This document shows positions 1 through 9,331 of a stretch of 26,326 bases of DNA, in pieces. The notes beneath the pieces are model-generated. The model worked only from the letters and a program-made list of their open reading frames with translations. It made no database searches and was not told where the DNA came from. How positions within the stretch are numbered: position 1 is the stretch's first letter; each line of letters starts with the position of its first letter. This DNA comes from Phallusia fumigata (lineage: Eukaryota > Chordata > Ascidiacea > Phlebobranchia > Ascidiidae), in the NCBI GenBank assembly GCA_008931825.1, contig QXVZ01032862.1, positions 5,251-31,576 on the forward strand, read 5' to 3'. Both the position numbers and the translations under genes were made by a program.

Positions 1-166
1 CAAAACCGCCAGCTGTTATACACGTATTTGTGGCTGCAAGGGTAAATACTTAACCGATCAGGCTAAAATTTTAAACAACGTATAAGAAGCACCCTACATA
101 TCTACGTCCTAATTTTCAATATATTTGGATTAGTATGTCTGAAGTTAAGGGCATGTAAACAAAAAA

Positions 167-554
167 CTAAATATTTGGGGTTAAAAAGGTAAAAAAATTG
201 GTGAATCCAAATAAAAGTCACAAAATACATTACAATACATTGCACTGTACCAGCTATCAAAATAGAAAACTTCTAGGTAGCTTACTTTGGTAAATATTGC
301 CGTTTCAAAAATTTTACATTTTTGGGGCCTGTGGGTGAACCAATGGGTGAATTGGGGTAAAAAGTTGACAGTGCACAACTTCAGATATACATCTATCATG
401 TGTGAAAATTTGAAGAAATTTGGACGACTCCTTCATGACTAAAACGTGGGAACAAACTCGCGTTAGACAAAAAAAAAGAAAAAAAGAAAGAAAAAAAACA
501 AAAAAAAAACAGAGTAAAAACAATATGTCCCCCCTTCGTGGAAGGGGACCCATA
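167..554 (-). repeat. Unclassified interspersed repeat with pyrimidine tract and terminal hairpin
   Basis: Read on the minus strand, the body (about 440 down to 167) closely resembles 18014-18219 on the plus strand. Both contain CGTCCAAATTT, a TATATCTGA/GATATCTGAT block, GTTGTGCAC, a GCAATATT block, CTAGAA followed by TATTTTGATAG, and a TTTTGTGACTTTT to ACCCCAAAT end. In this copy a long A/G-rich tract (about 466-515) leads to a hairpin at 524-554, where TATG-TCCCCCCTTC faces GAAGGGGACCCATA. The small reading frames across it are repeat shadows. The family is not recognised and no coding capacity is seen. It lies just downstream of the HAUS2-like gene. Sequence before 167 shows nothing firm except a possible minus-strand splice acceptor (CCCTTGCAG) near position 33. 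Confidence 0.6.
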
Positions 555-595
555 ATGAGTCTATATTTACCACTTGTTTCAAGATATATATTTAT

Positions 596-1316
596 TTAAT
601 TTGTAACCTTTTTACAAACCATACCTGCAAAAGGAAATCAAACATGGCAACTTACAGACATTTTTAAACAACTCCAATGCATGTGAATGATAGCGAGCTT
701 CAAGTATCATCTGATTGCTCTGATATGGCGTCTGTAAGCACTGTCGTAATTTTTCTTGATTCCTGATCAATGTTTCAAGTTCTTCTGTCAGTGAACCAAT
801 GTCTTTAAGCTTCTGTTCTAGTGAGTCAGCCTTTGTGAGATCACAGCATTCTTTATGCAATTGCAGCCTTAAGAGACATTTTCTTGTGCTTTTAATGTCA
901 GTTGCAATTTCAGACATTTCCTGGAGCATGTGCAAATGTTGTCCCACAGTTGTAGTGCCATAACTTTCATCACTGCTCTGTGAATGACAACATGATAGTG
1001 TTAGCACCACAAACTAAAGTAAAGTTCCCACAGGCCTAAATCTAATGGGTTTTAAACACCGTGAAAGAACAAAATCTTTTAATTTAGTACAATAGTGATT
1101 TTTAACAGTACCTATTTTTGCATGTGATATAGGTAAAAGATGCAAAGCCAACAATATGAAAATATTATTGCACCTTGACTTGGTCAGGCATAGCAGAATT
1201 GCAAATAGTAATCATGTCATCAAGTGGGTGTCGCGTTGTCTTAACCCAAGGATTACCAGATGTTTTGAAACTTTCCATGTCTTCCAAGCTCATAATCGAT
1301 TTGCGTGAAGAATTTT
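596..1316 (-). CDS. HAUS2: HAUS augmin-like complex subunit 2 (short or incomplete 3' end)
   Basis: Augmin recruits gamma-tubulin to existing spindle microtubules, and HAUS2 is one of its small coiled-coil subunits. Exons on the minus strand: 1316-1174 (ATG at 1293, 40 codons), 977-656 (107 codons plus one base), and probably 624-596. The first exon holds an NPW motif, as human HAUS2 does near its start. The second is a coiled coil whose end (EKLRQCL, then ILEARYHSHALELF) aligns with human RSLRQRL and LPIEAVYHRYMVHLLEL. Donors are AAG|GTGCAA and TCT|GTAAGT. The third exon adds only nine residues before TAA, followed by AATAAA at 596-591. The model is therefore about 156 aa, against roughly 235 in human, so the C-terminal third is missing or lies left of the window. 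The family call is firm; the 3' end is not. Confidence 0.72.
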
Positions 1317-1588
1317 CTGCAACCAGACAGTATTTTAGTGCATGGCTCAGCACTGTTGAATAAACGACAAGCAGTAAAGTCAACAATATTATGTTTTTGA
1401 CTCAAGCTAGTTTTTCCTTGCAAGCACTTTTAATATTATCAAGACAGAAAATATTCATTCTGCACATACATAAAAATTCTCATCAGCAACCACAATGTAT
1501 ATTCTATATAGATGGTATAACAGCAAACACTGTTAGAGGTGATGTTATATTATTTATTATTACACAACTTACAGAATAGATTGTGTTA

Positions 1589-2311
1589 TCAGGCAAATTT
1601 GTGCTTTAATTCTAATAGTCTTAATTGAAGGATACAAGGAAGTTGTGGAATGTGTAAAGTTTTTGCACATGTATCTTTTGTCTGTAACCATTTCGAATGA
1701 TAAAATCTGTACCTAAACTTAAATACCTTTGAAATCTTTGTAACGTCTTTTTCCTCGATCTGTTGTGATTTTCTTTCTTTGGCTTGTGAATCTGCTGCTT
1801 TTACTAGTTGCTTGAGAAAAACTATGGAGTCAAGCCATACCTAAACAACAATGGGTTGGTTAAAGGAATACAGAAGTGTTGCCTAACCAGTATATTACAA
1901 TGTTTACGAACACTAAATAAACTTTAAAACACTTCACAATACAATAAATGTTTACAAAAATTCAAAACTATATACTGTACCAACAAATCAACGTCCTTTG
2001 TCAATTTAGTTGCTTTCAAATTCCTGTGCAATGCTTTTCTGATCCTAGCACGCTGGACCAGACGTTTCATAATACTTTAAAGCCAACTGACAATTCAAAT
2101 TATCGTAGAACAATGACTGTACAGTACAGCACGTGCACACAAAAATTAGGAAAACATTGCATCCGTTTTGAAGAAAATGACCTGACCATTTGAAGGACGT
2201 ATTTTAGAAACGGTTTCCCATTGAACGATAATCTCATCTCTCTTATTATCTGATAGGGCAACAGTTGCCTGACAGTCTTTACACAAAACCAAACAGCTCG
2301 GCCTAATGCCT
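1589..2311 (-). CDS. CENPW: CENP-W-like small histone-fold protein (first exon unresolved)
   Basis: CENP-W pairs with CENP-T as a histone-fold dimer at the inner kinetochore. Minus-strand exons: about 2311-2187 (donor ATG|GTCAGG, weak), 1840-1727 (38 codons, acceptor TTTAG, donor AAG|GTATTT), and 1681-1589 ending in TGA. The 38-residue exon (VWLDSIVFLKQLVKAADS onward) aligns without gaps to the fish CENP-W segment VHLNFLLFVHRLAEEARA onward, with about 12 identities including the late I...V...K positions. The preceding exon gives an MRLS segment that fits the helix before it. The last exon adds a 30-residue tail not typical of CENP-W, so that junction may be wrong. No start codon is fixed; a candidate upstream ATG at 2540 does not join in phase. 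CENP-X or another small histone-fold protein is possible. It lies about 270 bp upstream of HAUS2 on the same strand. Confidence 0.5.
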
Positions 2312-2540
2312 CTGTATTATTGACTAAATACAGTTATTTTATCGTCTGTGTAAATTAAACCATTTTAAAAGTAAACATCATGATAACTACGTTTCTTTGC
2401 AGTACGTATCAGGTTGTGCGCACCACGCACCTCGTTGTGAAGGGCCGGCCGAATCACCGTGCTGTACTTTTCGATGATTTTTGTACTGTCACTTTTAACG
2501 TTTTAACTACTTCTGCTAATTCTTTCGTCGAGACGTACAT

Positions 2541-2882
2541 ACAAATCGTTTAACTTTTTGGGTTATACTGCTACAAAGCTTACAGAAACTAAAAAAATTG
2601 GATATACCCGTTCCCACTTTCTTCACAAGTGAAATGGTTTGTACACGATTTGTCTGTATTCACTGCAAAATGACTATAACGTTTTGTCTCATTAACGCTA
2701 AAGCGCAATACACATTTACCCAAAACTGATGATGAAATAAAAAAATACAAGACATGTTAAAAGCATTTTGCTTGTAAGATTGGCCACCAAAAGTTTAATA
2801 ATTGTTCTGCAGAGAAATGACCTTTGGTGTTCAGTCAATGAGTGTTATTCGCCATTCTTTGCATTTGTAAATAGAATCACAG
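2541..2882. other. Gap between the CENP-W-like gene and the glycine-rich RRM gene
   Basis: This stretch lies between the possible first exon of the CENP-W-like gene and the stop codon of the RRM gene. The variant poly(A) signal ATTAAA on the minus strand (plus-strand TTTAAT at 2794-2799) would suit the RRM gene's 3' end. A plus-strand reading frame at 2768-3022 is antisense to the RRM terminal exon and has no support. Nothing else is seen. Confidence 0.5.
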
Positions 2883-4291
2883 CTAAAAGTCGCCATAGCC
2901 ATCATTTTGATAATGGCCGCCGCTGCCTCCGCCACCTCGGTAGCCACGACTGTCATAACCACCACCTCCTCCACCGCCACCTGTTAAAAGTAAAAGTTAA
3001 AAAATTTAATGTTGTCATATAGCAATTTAAAAAAATGTACACATTTAAAGCTTCTCTAAAAAATAGCCATAACATTATTTTTTCCATGCCTTACTGAAAC
3101 ACCTAATTTAGATTGTATGTTGATAATAGTTGCCAAGCCATAACAGTAAATAAACTTCAGAACCACCATCATTGACTTAATTTTGTACACACTTCTAAGT
3201 TAACACACTTACAGCACTTAGCTAAATATTTGGATTTTTCAAACTTTTACATTAAAATATTTGTTTCGAAAAATCATAGTTAGTGTTTATCTAATGCCAG
3301 CGCATCTTACCTTACATTTCAAACACACAATAAACTCTGGAGTTCTTTCTCCGTGGTTTTTCTATGTACCTCGTGAACTATTCCACTTGGCAATTAAGAC
3401 ATTTAGACATAGAAGGTTTCCTAGTGACAGGGTATTCTATATGGGTCGGGATATTTTAAGCGATTTACTGGTGGTTGAAGGCCCTGATAAAATATAACAT
3501 ATATGTGGGTAAAACTATTTGTTTTTGGTGCTTTTGGCAAAGAGTTAGATAAATTTCACAAAGAGCAAGTTACACAACCAAAGCATGAAGTTTCACATAT
3601 CCATTGTAAATAACCCTAAAAATAGTGTAGAAACAATTAATGTAGAAATTAAAGAAATATGAAAATAGTGTTGGAGATCACTTTTTATCAATGCCATTTA
3701 ATATGTGAATAGATAGTACTTAACATGTCACAAGATAAGTCCTATAAACCAAAAGCAGTGCAACAAAAACAGATAAGAGTAATGTAGGTACAGAAATTAT
3801 TACAAATAAGAAAATAAAGAATTACTTCTTCCATATCCACCGCCTCCACCACCATATCCTCCTCCTCCTCCTCCACCATAGCCATCATTATATTGACGTC
3901 CACCACCACCTCCTCCATAACCACCTCCCCCACCTCTGTAGCCCCCTCCTCCACCGTAACCCCCTCCGTAGCCACCACCACCTCCATAGCTTCCACCTCC
4001 ACCTCCGTAGCCACTGCCGCCGCCGCCACCACCACCACCTCGCTTTGGTTGAGCATCACGAACAGTCAATCTTCTGCCTTCAAAATCTGTATCATTAAGC
4101 TCTTTTTTGGCTTTATCAGCATCACATTCGTTGTCAAAGGTAATAAATCCAAATCCCCGTGATTCTCCAGTGTTGCGGTCTCGCACAATCACAACTTCAC
4201 GCACTTCTCCAAACTCGGCAAAAGTAGGGGTAACTCCATCCTCATCTACATTATATGGCAAATTGCCCACAAACAGCTTGTTTTTCTCCAT
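2883..4291 (-). CDS. Glycine-rich RRM RNA-binding protein (CIRBP/GRP type)
   Basis: This is a single-RRM RNA-binding protein with a Gly/Tyr-rich tail, the layout of cold-inducible CIRBP/RBM3 and ascidian GRP proteins, which bind and stabilise mRNAs. Exon 1 is 4291-3826 and exon 2 is 2980-2883, giving 187 aa. The RRM fills about residues 4-82, with RNP2 KLFVGNL and RNP1 RGFGFITF intact. The rest is GGGGYGG repeats with RGG-like pieces, ending in NDGYGDF. Start: ATG at 4291 fits the family; the upstream GTG is not needed. Splice sites are AGAA|GTAAT and TTTTAACAG, with an 845-nt intron that holds only unsupported small frames. If the intron is retained, the frame stops at 3800 after NSLFSYL, giving a shorter tail. 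It is head-to-head with GEMIN6 across 1.37 kb. Confidence 0.88.
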
Positions 4292-5661
4292 GGCCACACA
4301 GCATTAAATTAACACAAAAACTCTGTATAGAAAGCACAAAATAAATTTGATTAGAAAACCTTTTTCAACCATAAACACATTGCATTATACATTTATGTAA
4401 TGCAAAAGTGAAGCAAACAAATTTAATCCACAATGGGCTAAAGTTTACCTAAAAAGCCTTGTATGTATAAACAGCATGAATGATATAGTTTTAAATACAC
4501 TGTGCAGCAAGTAGGAATACTTTTAATCTGTAACTGGTTTTACACATGATAATCAACAAAAACATTGTTGTGGAATAAAATGGGAAAGCAAAGGAATCTT
4601 CCACTTTGTACTTGTGGTAGCAGCTTTTTTGTTCAAGATAGTTTTCATACATTTCTTAGCATTAGGACCTTCACTCACTATGCTTTGCTGTTACTACATA
4701 TTCAAAAGCTTCCCAATAATACTGAAGCAACAATTCAGTTATTAATGTGACTTTCATTAAAACTTAAATTTGACATAAACTGTTGCCTGATAAAATTGGA
4801 TTTAAATATGAACCTCAACTGTTGTGGAATATGGCAGTTGTCTTTCCCAAAATTCAACATGTTTAACCCCGAGATTACTATGTCAAGGTGACTTCCCCAG
4901 GGCAACAAACTGGCCCTATTAATCTGGTTTTGTCACATAATATGAATTATAAAGGCCTGTTAACTACAAACAATAACAGTTAAAAGGGTGATTGGATGTC
5001 TTCAAACATTTCGAATTTTAAATCCCATATTACCCGCACTTTTCGGTTGAAAAGCTTATCAATTTAATCCTTTGTTCCGTTTCCGCGTTCCATCGCCGTA
5101 TACATACAGTCAATTAAATAATTAACCTCCATATCATGCATATTGCTAAAAGAAAATGCATTCTCACTGATTTAGATGCTTCGACTTAAACGAAAAAAAA
5201 AACAATAAAAGAGCATAACCTTGTTTCGATTGTAAAAACTGTGATATCTGGTTGTACTGAAGACTGAAGTGGACAGACAGACAGAACTCGCTACACCTTG
5301 GGTACTTTGAACGTGAACACACAGAACCACCACGTGATTTTTTTCCGTTTTATTAAGAATGTTTATTAAAATCTACAAAACGCAACAGTTGCATCGAAAT
5401 GAGTAAATTTTTTCCGAACTCGGTATTTGCCTAATAAAGACCATTAGCATTGAAATAACTTAAGTTGAACTTAACGGCTCGCTTCTGAAAAAACTTCTGA
5501 CTTGTCATGCGTGAACCTTGGATGCTTTCGTGTGGAAGTCCACACTGCACATCTAACACAAAACAGCAGCCGAAGCAGGGGTCTCTCGCATTTTGTTGTG
5601 ACATAATGTCAACTTAAAAACCATACTAATCTTCCCAGACTTTTCCAATAGAGTTGCTAGG
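4292..5661. promoter_or_regulatory. Shared upstream region of the glycine-rich RRM gene and GEMIN6
   Basis: These 1.37 kb separate two divergently transcribed genes, so they must hold both promoters and the 5' UTRs. The sequence is AT-rich, with a short GACA repeat near 5273 (gacagacagacag). No strong reading frame, transposon end or clear core promoter is seen. The RRM gene may have a non-coding first exon here, but I cannot place it. Confidence 0.45.
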
Positions 5662-6191
5662 ATGAACGTGAGCTGGCCTCCAGCGCATGTTATCTTTATT
5701 AAACAGCTTTTGAATAAAAAAGTGACTGTCTGCTTGTTTGACAAAAGCAAAATCAACGGTTGGGTTTATACAATAGATATTTTCACAAAGAGGTGAGACA
5801 TGCAATGAAAACATGAAGTGTTGATTTGTGATAAACGATTGTTTCCAACAGTGTAGTTTTGCTGAATGAACAACGTCTCACATTTGTAAATGGTCATGCT
5901 ATAAAAGGTGTGACCACATGTGAAGAAGCGGACCCAATCCCTCCAGACTTTGAAGAAATATTCAAAGAAAGCCAACCCTCGTTGCAAAAACATGAAGTAG
6001 AGGATCGAAAAATCAAACTTTGTAAATGGTTTGAAGCGAACATGTTACCAGTAAAAGTAGTTGGCGAGAAACTAGTTGTTGCTGGTTCGGTGGAAATTCT
6101 TCCTCCCTATGATGAACAGTCATGTGTAACATCAAACCAAATTATTCTTACACGTATACAAAAGTTAATTAACCTAATGGCAACAACATAG
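5662..6191 (+). CDS. GEMIN6: Gemin6, SMN complex Sm-fold protein
   Basis: Gemin6 pairs with Gemin7 as an Sm-like dimer in the SMN complex, which loads Sm proteins onto spliceosomal snRNAs in the cytoplasm. Exon 1 is 5662-5792 and exon 2 is 5852-6191, giving 156 aa (human 167). The N-terminal Sm-like part includes KKVTVCL, NGWVYTIDIFTK, then SVVLLNEQ and VNGHAIKGV, matching the human segments ending in GWVLTTDP and GHAVQTVE. The C-terminal part has DRKIKLCKWFEANMLP and AGSVEILPPY followed by SNQIILTRIQKLI, close to human AGVLTIDPPY and SNEIILSRVQDLI. The intron is only 59 nt, with AG|GTGAGA and TTCCAACAG sites, and the phases join exactly (AG+T). ATG at 5662 gives MNVSWPP, the expected short lead before the first Sm strand. 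AATAAA lies at 6261. SRP9 converges from the right. Confidence 0.93.
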
Positions 6192-6608
6192 CTCAACGGT
6201 AAACATGTTCTGAACACAATGCACTCACAAAAACTATAACTGCCCTTTTCTGTACGTCACAATAAAAGGAGAATACCAACCAAGATTTATTTGTGTTTGT
6301 GTTCAGACAAGATAAAATAAAAAACATAAATGCTGAAAATATGAATACACTGAAGTTTGTAAAAAAACATATCTTAAATAAAACGAAGGTTCATTCAAAC
6401 AGAAAGAAATCGTTATAATGGGGCCCAAGTTTTATTAACACTCTCAGGCCTGTCAGTTGACATACAAAATCAATTGCTTCATTTGTTCTGTATTTTTTGG
6501 TTTTTAAAAATGTAGTAAATCAATAGAACAGTTTAACATGAGCACCTCAGGATATCTGAAACAAATGATTTGTTTCTTAAAACAAGTCTTATGGCTGATA
6601 CCAGTTGA
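6192..6608. other. Convergent 3' UTR region of GEMIN6 and SRP9
   Basis: GEMIN6 (plus) and SRP9 (minus) end towards each other here. AATAAA occurs at 6261 on the plus strand, and its complement TTTATT at 6431-6436 serves the minus strand. There are no other frames or repeats of note. Confidence 0.6.
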
Positions 6609-7681
6609 TCAGTGGTGGGCCATCATTCGAAGAAGGGTGCTTGTGAACTTTTCCATCTTCTTCACATCATGTGCATGCTGCGTGGCATACTGCAATCTCT
6701 GAAAACATTTGTTTGATAGCTTGCCTATTAGTCTCATTCAGTGACTTTTAATCATGTGATTTTTATGAACTAGCAACCACTTTTTGTGACAATTGACTCA
6801 AATTTTGTTTGAACGTTTATTTAGGATAACCTGTTCACATGGCTTCTTAAATATATACATTCTGTATGACTCTGGTTTTATGTCATTTTTATTGATTTTA
6901 TGCTACTTTGTCAAAAAGTTCATTTTTAAGCCTCTAAATAAACCAAAATGACGACTCTAAGTGCTCAAAATCCTAAAAATACTAGCAGTCAGGACTCTGC
7001 ATTCTAGAAATGCTAGGAGTTGCGGTCACACTTTATACCTCCTACTCTGCAACCACACAACTAGAAACATTAATATTCTGTAAGAGTTTGTTGGTCCTTT
7101 AAAGTGTCATTAGTTTTCACATTTAACACTTTGGTTTGGTCATGTGTCTAACATCAATTTCTAATACTTCACCCAAAAATATGCCTAAGCAAGGTGCCAA
7201 AATACTCACAACTTGGTCATCTGTAATTGTGAGAACCATTTTCTCATCACAATGTCTGTACTTGACTGTATATCTTACCTACAAGTAAAAAACATTTGGA
7301 AAAAAGGCATTTAAAAGCACACTTGGCAGACAAAAAGAACCATATCCAAGCTAAGTGTAACAACTTACAAGCTCTTAATCGAAAGGCTGTTAAACCAGAA
7401 AAGGCTTTAAAAGACGTCTAGACAGCAACCCTTACATTAGTCAGCGCAAATGAACCAAAGTTCCACAAAGACCAGGGCAGAAAACAAAGTTACCACAACC
7501 GACAACTTTTAAACAAAATTTTACACCAAAATACAAACTTTTATTCTATGTACAGAAACATAAAAAATGCTAATAAACTTACTCAAACAGTATGTTTATA
7601 ACAACCTACATTATTAGGATCACTTTGATATAGTCTCTCAGCAGCTTTTACAAATTCCTCCCATGATTCAATGTATGTCAT
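6609..7681 (-). CDS. SRP9: Signal recognition particle 9 kDa protein
   Basis: SRP9 forms a dimer with SRP14 on the Alu domain of SRP RNA and is needed for elongation arrest during protein targeting to the ER. Three phase-0 exons on the minus strand: 7681-7610 (24 codons), 7278-7210 (23 codons) and 6698-6609 (29 codons plus TGA), giving 76 aa against 86 in human. The first exon (SWEEFVKAAERLYQSDP) matches human TWEEFSRAAEKLYLADP. The second has VKYRHCD and ITDDQV, as human LKYRHSD and VTDDLV. The third has HDVKKMEKFTSTLLRMM, as human QDVKKIEKFHSQLMRLM. It ends soon after that motif, without the longer human tail. Introns of 331 and 511 nt contain nothing recognisable. Its 5' end faces NSUN5 across 1.65 kb. 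Confidence 0.94.
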
Positions 7682-7999
7682 GTTAATGTAAATCCAAGAA
7701 TATCAGAACAAAATAAACACACTACACAGCTATTAGGAAAGTTAAATTTTCTTTCATTTACTTGGCCGGGGTGCCTTAGAGCTTAATGATATGACAAGTC
7801 ATAACCTTAAACTTTATGTATTTGGATTGGAAAAAACTTTTGTGAATAACACTGATGGTGCTAATGGGATCAGGGGTTGGTATTGGTGAATTTGTTGAAA
7901 CTCAGAAATAGTGCAGATATAAGGCTAGATTCTGGCATACTGCATCGGCAATTCTGCATGCAATACCAAGAAAGGTATAAAGTGGACTAGTCTGTTGCA

Positions 8000-8272
8000 C
8001 TAAGCACTCATGTAGTCGTCATTTGAAGGCCATCTGATTTGGCTATTATATGCCAACCCGGGCTGCCACTGAGAATTTAATGATATCCCAAGGTTTACCT
8101 TTGAAAAATCCCAAGATATCATTGTGGAGCAGTTATTGCTTTCAAATCTAATGACATTACTAAAGAGAATACATTTCTTCTCTAATAAATCTTTAACCGC
8201 AGTAAATAAACCATGCCCAGTTCCATTTTCTACCGAAACTGTGTCTAACAGTGCATCATCAAAAAGATCTGA
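8000..8272 (-). pseudogene. Transposase-like relic (hAT / DUF4371-type fragment)
   Basis: A 90-codon minus-strand frame without a start codon reads SDLFDDALLDTVSVENG, then GTGHGLFTAVKDLLEKK, then ILFSNVIRFESNNCSTM. This pattern (a Gly/Thr-rich run, AVKDLLEKKG, SNVIGF, S-DNCSTM) resembles the central region of hAT-related and DUF4371 zinc-finger transposase-derived proteins as I recall them. Only about 60 residues look related, and no zinc finger or catalytic core is visible, so it is a fragment. It lies in the SRP9-NSUN5 gap about 430 bp from an hAT-like inverted-repeat element, but there is no sign that they form one element. The family assignment is tentative. Confidence 0.4.
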
Positions 8273-8703
8273 CTAACAGAAATGTCTGGCTCTTGTGAAT
8301 GATAATTGAAAATTTTAGTTGCCTATTAACCCCATATCCGTTTATGATAGATTTTCATGGTACCTAATTCAACTCAACTCATCCCAAGCAGTGGCAGCCC
8401 TGGTGGTGCCAACTGCCTACTTAGTACTTATCCCTGTGTGAGCTGTGCCTGACAATGTGGGGGTTTCCCTCACTGAAGTGACGGAGTTGCGAAGTTTTTT
8501 AGGGCGTTTTTGCAGTTCTTGAATTCAGTCAAGGATGGCACATGGCAGTACTGAACGATACGCATTTTTGAGTTGTGCTACCTCGTTACGAAGGGCCCAC
8601 CGTTCGAAGATTTGCGCTACATGCGTACCATACCATTATCAACATACTACAACCTGCTTCCATCCATTGTCAAGGTTAGCAAATGGCACGGTACGTATTA
8701 AAT

Positions 8704-8988
8704 CAGTGATTCCCAACCTGGGGGTCGCGACCCTAAAAGGGGTCACAGGTAGGTTTTTTGAGGGTTGCGACAGACGTCATTGTCATTGAAACGTCACAGT
8801 AATTATTGTCATCAACAATGAAATCCAAAGCCATCCGTTTTATGGATCAAATGTGAATGCAAGTAAATGATAAACTGTAAAAATCAATTTTATTGATCTT
8901 GTTGTTTAGAATAAAATGGCTGGTCGGGTCGCAAGATATTTCAAATCGTTATAGGGGGTCACAAGTCAGAAAATATTGGGAACCCCTG
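8704..8988. mobile_element. hAT-like inverted-repeat element (non-autonomous)
   Basis: The left end CAGTGATTCCCAACC followed by TGGGGGTCGCGACCC and the right end (reverse complement CAGGGGTTCCCAATA then GTGACCCCC) form imperfect terminal inverted repeats. This CAGTGGTTCCCAACC-type terminus with a GGGGTC subterminal block is typical of hAT-superfamily elements. It is 285 bp long with no coding capacity. No convincing 8-bp target duplication is seen, so it is probably old or its ends are slightly misplaced. Confidence 0.62.
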
Positions 8989-9190
8989 TAGAGCGTACCG
9001 TACGTTTTGATGATTTCCATAGTTTACTGTGTCCATCAGAATTTCACCTTTTTTGTCAGGGATTTTTATGTCATGAGATTGTGACAAAATTTCCTTGGCA
9101 CGTCATATTTTTGCGACGAAATGCAATCAACCGTGTAATATAAACACACAACCTAACACACGTGGTGTGTTTGCAATTGTATTGTCTGTG

Positions 9191-9232
9191 TTGAGTTGAG
9201 TTTCTTTCGCTTGGTGAACGAAACTATAGCGA
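9191..9232 (+). repeat. 42-bp repeat, copy 1 (TTGAGTTGAG...ATAGCGA)
   Basis: This block matches the minus strand of 13510-13551 at 38 of 42 positions. The core TTTCGCTTGGTGAA is identical in both copies. Copy 1 lies 100-140 bp upstream of the NSUN5 start; copy 2 lies in an L2HGDH intron. A related CAACTCAAC word occurs near 8368. It is probably the end of a small dispersed element rather than a promoter motif. Confidence 0.5.
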
Positions 9233-9331
9233 AGTGTTGTCCACATGTGAGTCTTATGAGGTTGTACTTGTTGTACCTAAGTTACGTTGTTTTTTGTTAA
9301 CTTTGACAGTTTTCTGTGAACAGTGGTCGAC

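Larger units (their letters stand above)
7682..9331. other. SRP9-NSUN5 divergent intergenic region
   Basis: This 1.65-kb gap between two divergent genes holds both promoters plus transposon debris. It contains the relic at 8000-8272, the inverted-repeat element at 8704-8988 and a 42-bp repeat at 9191-9232. Just before the NSUN5 start, a pyrimidine-rich stretch with two AG dinucleotides (tttgacag at about 9302-9309 and gaacag at about 9318-9323) could be a cis- or trans-splice acceptor; ascidian mRNAs often receive a spliced leader. Confidence 0.45.

Noticed and set aside
314-553. 79-codon minus-strand frame with a run of Phe/Leu codons
   Set aside because: It is the A/G-rich tract of the interspersed repeat read in frame. 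It has low complexity and no domain.
1391-1579. 62-codon plus-strand frame between HAUS2 and the CENP-W-like gene
   Set aside because: It lies in an AT-rich spacer, opposite to the gene direction, without motifs.
3261-3497. 78-codon plus-strand frame inside the RRM gene intron
   Set aside because: It has no family resemblance, no start context and no neighbouring exon signals, and is antisense to an intron.
3742-4162. Overlapping frames rich in Val/Glu or Thr/Ser over the glycine-rich region
   Set aside because: They are alternate frames or antisense of GGN codon repeats in the RRM gene.
8365-9232. Possible single element bounded by CAACTCAACTCA and TTGAGTTGAG
   Set aside because: The shared word is only about 9-11 bp of a simple CAACT repeat and the flanks do not match, so the boundary is not supported.
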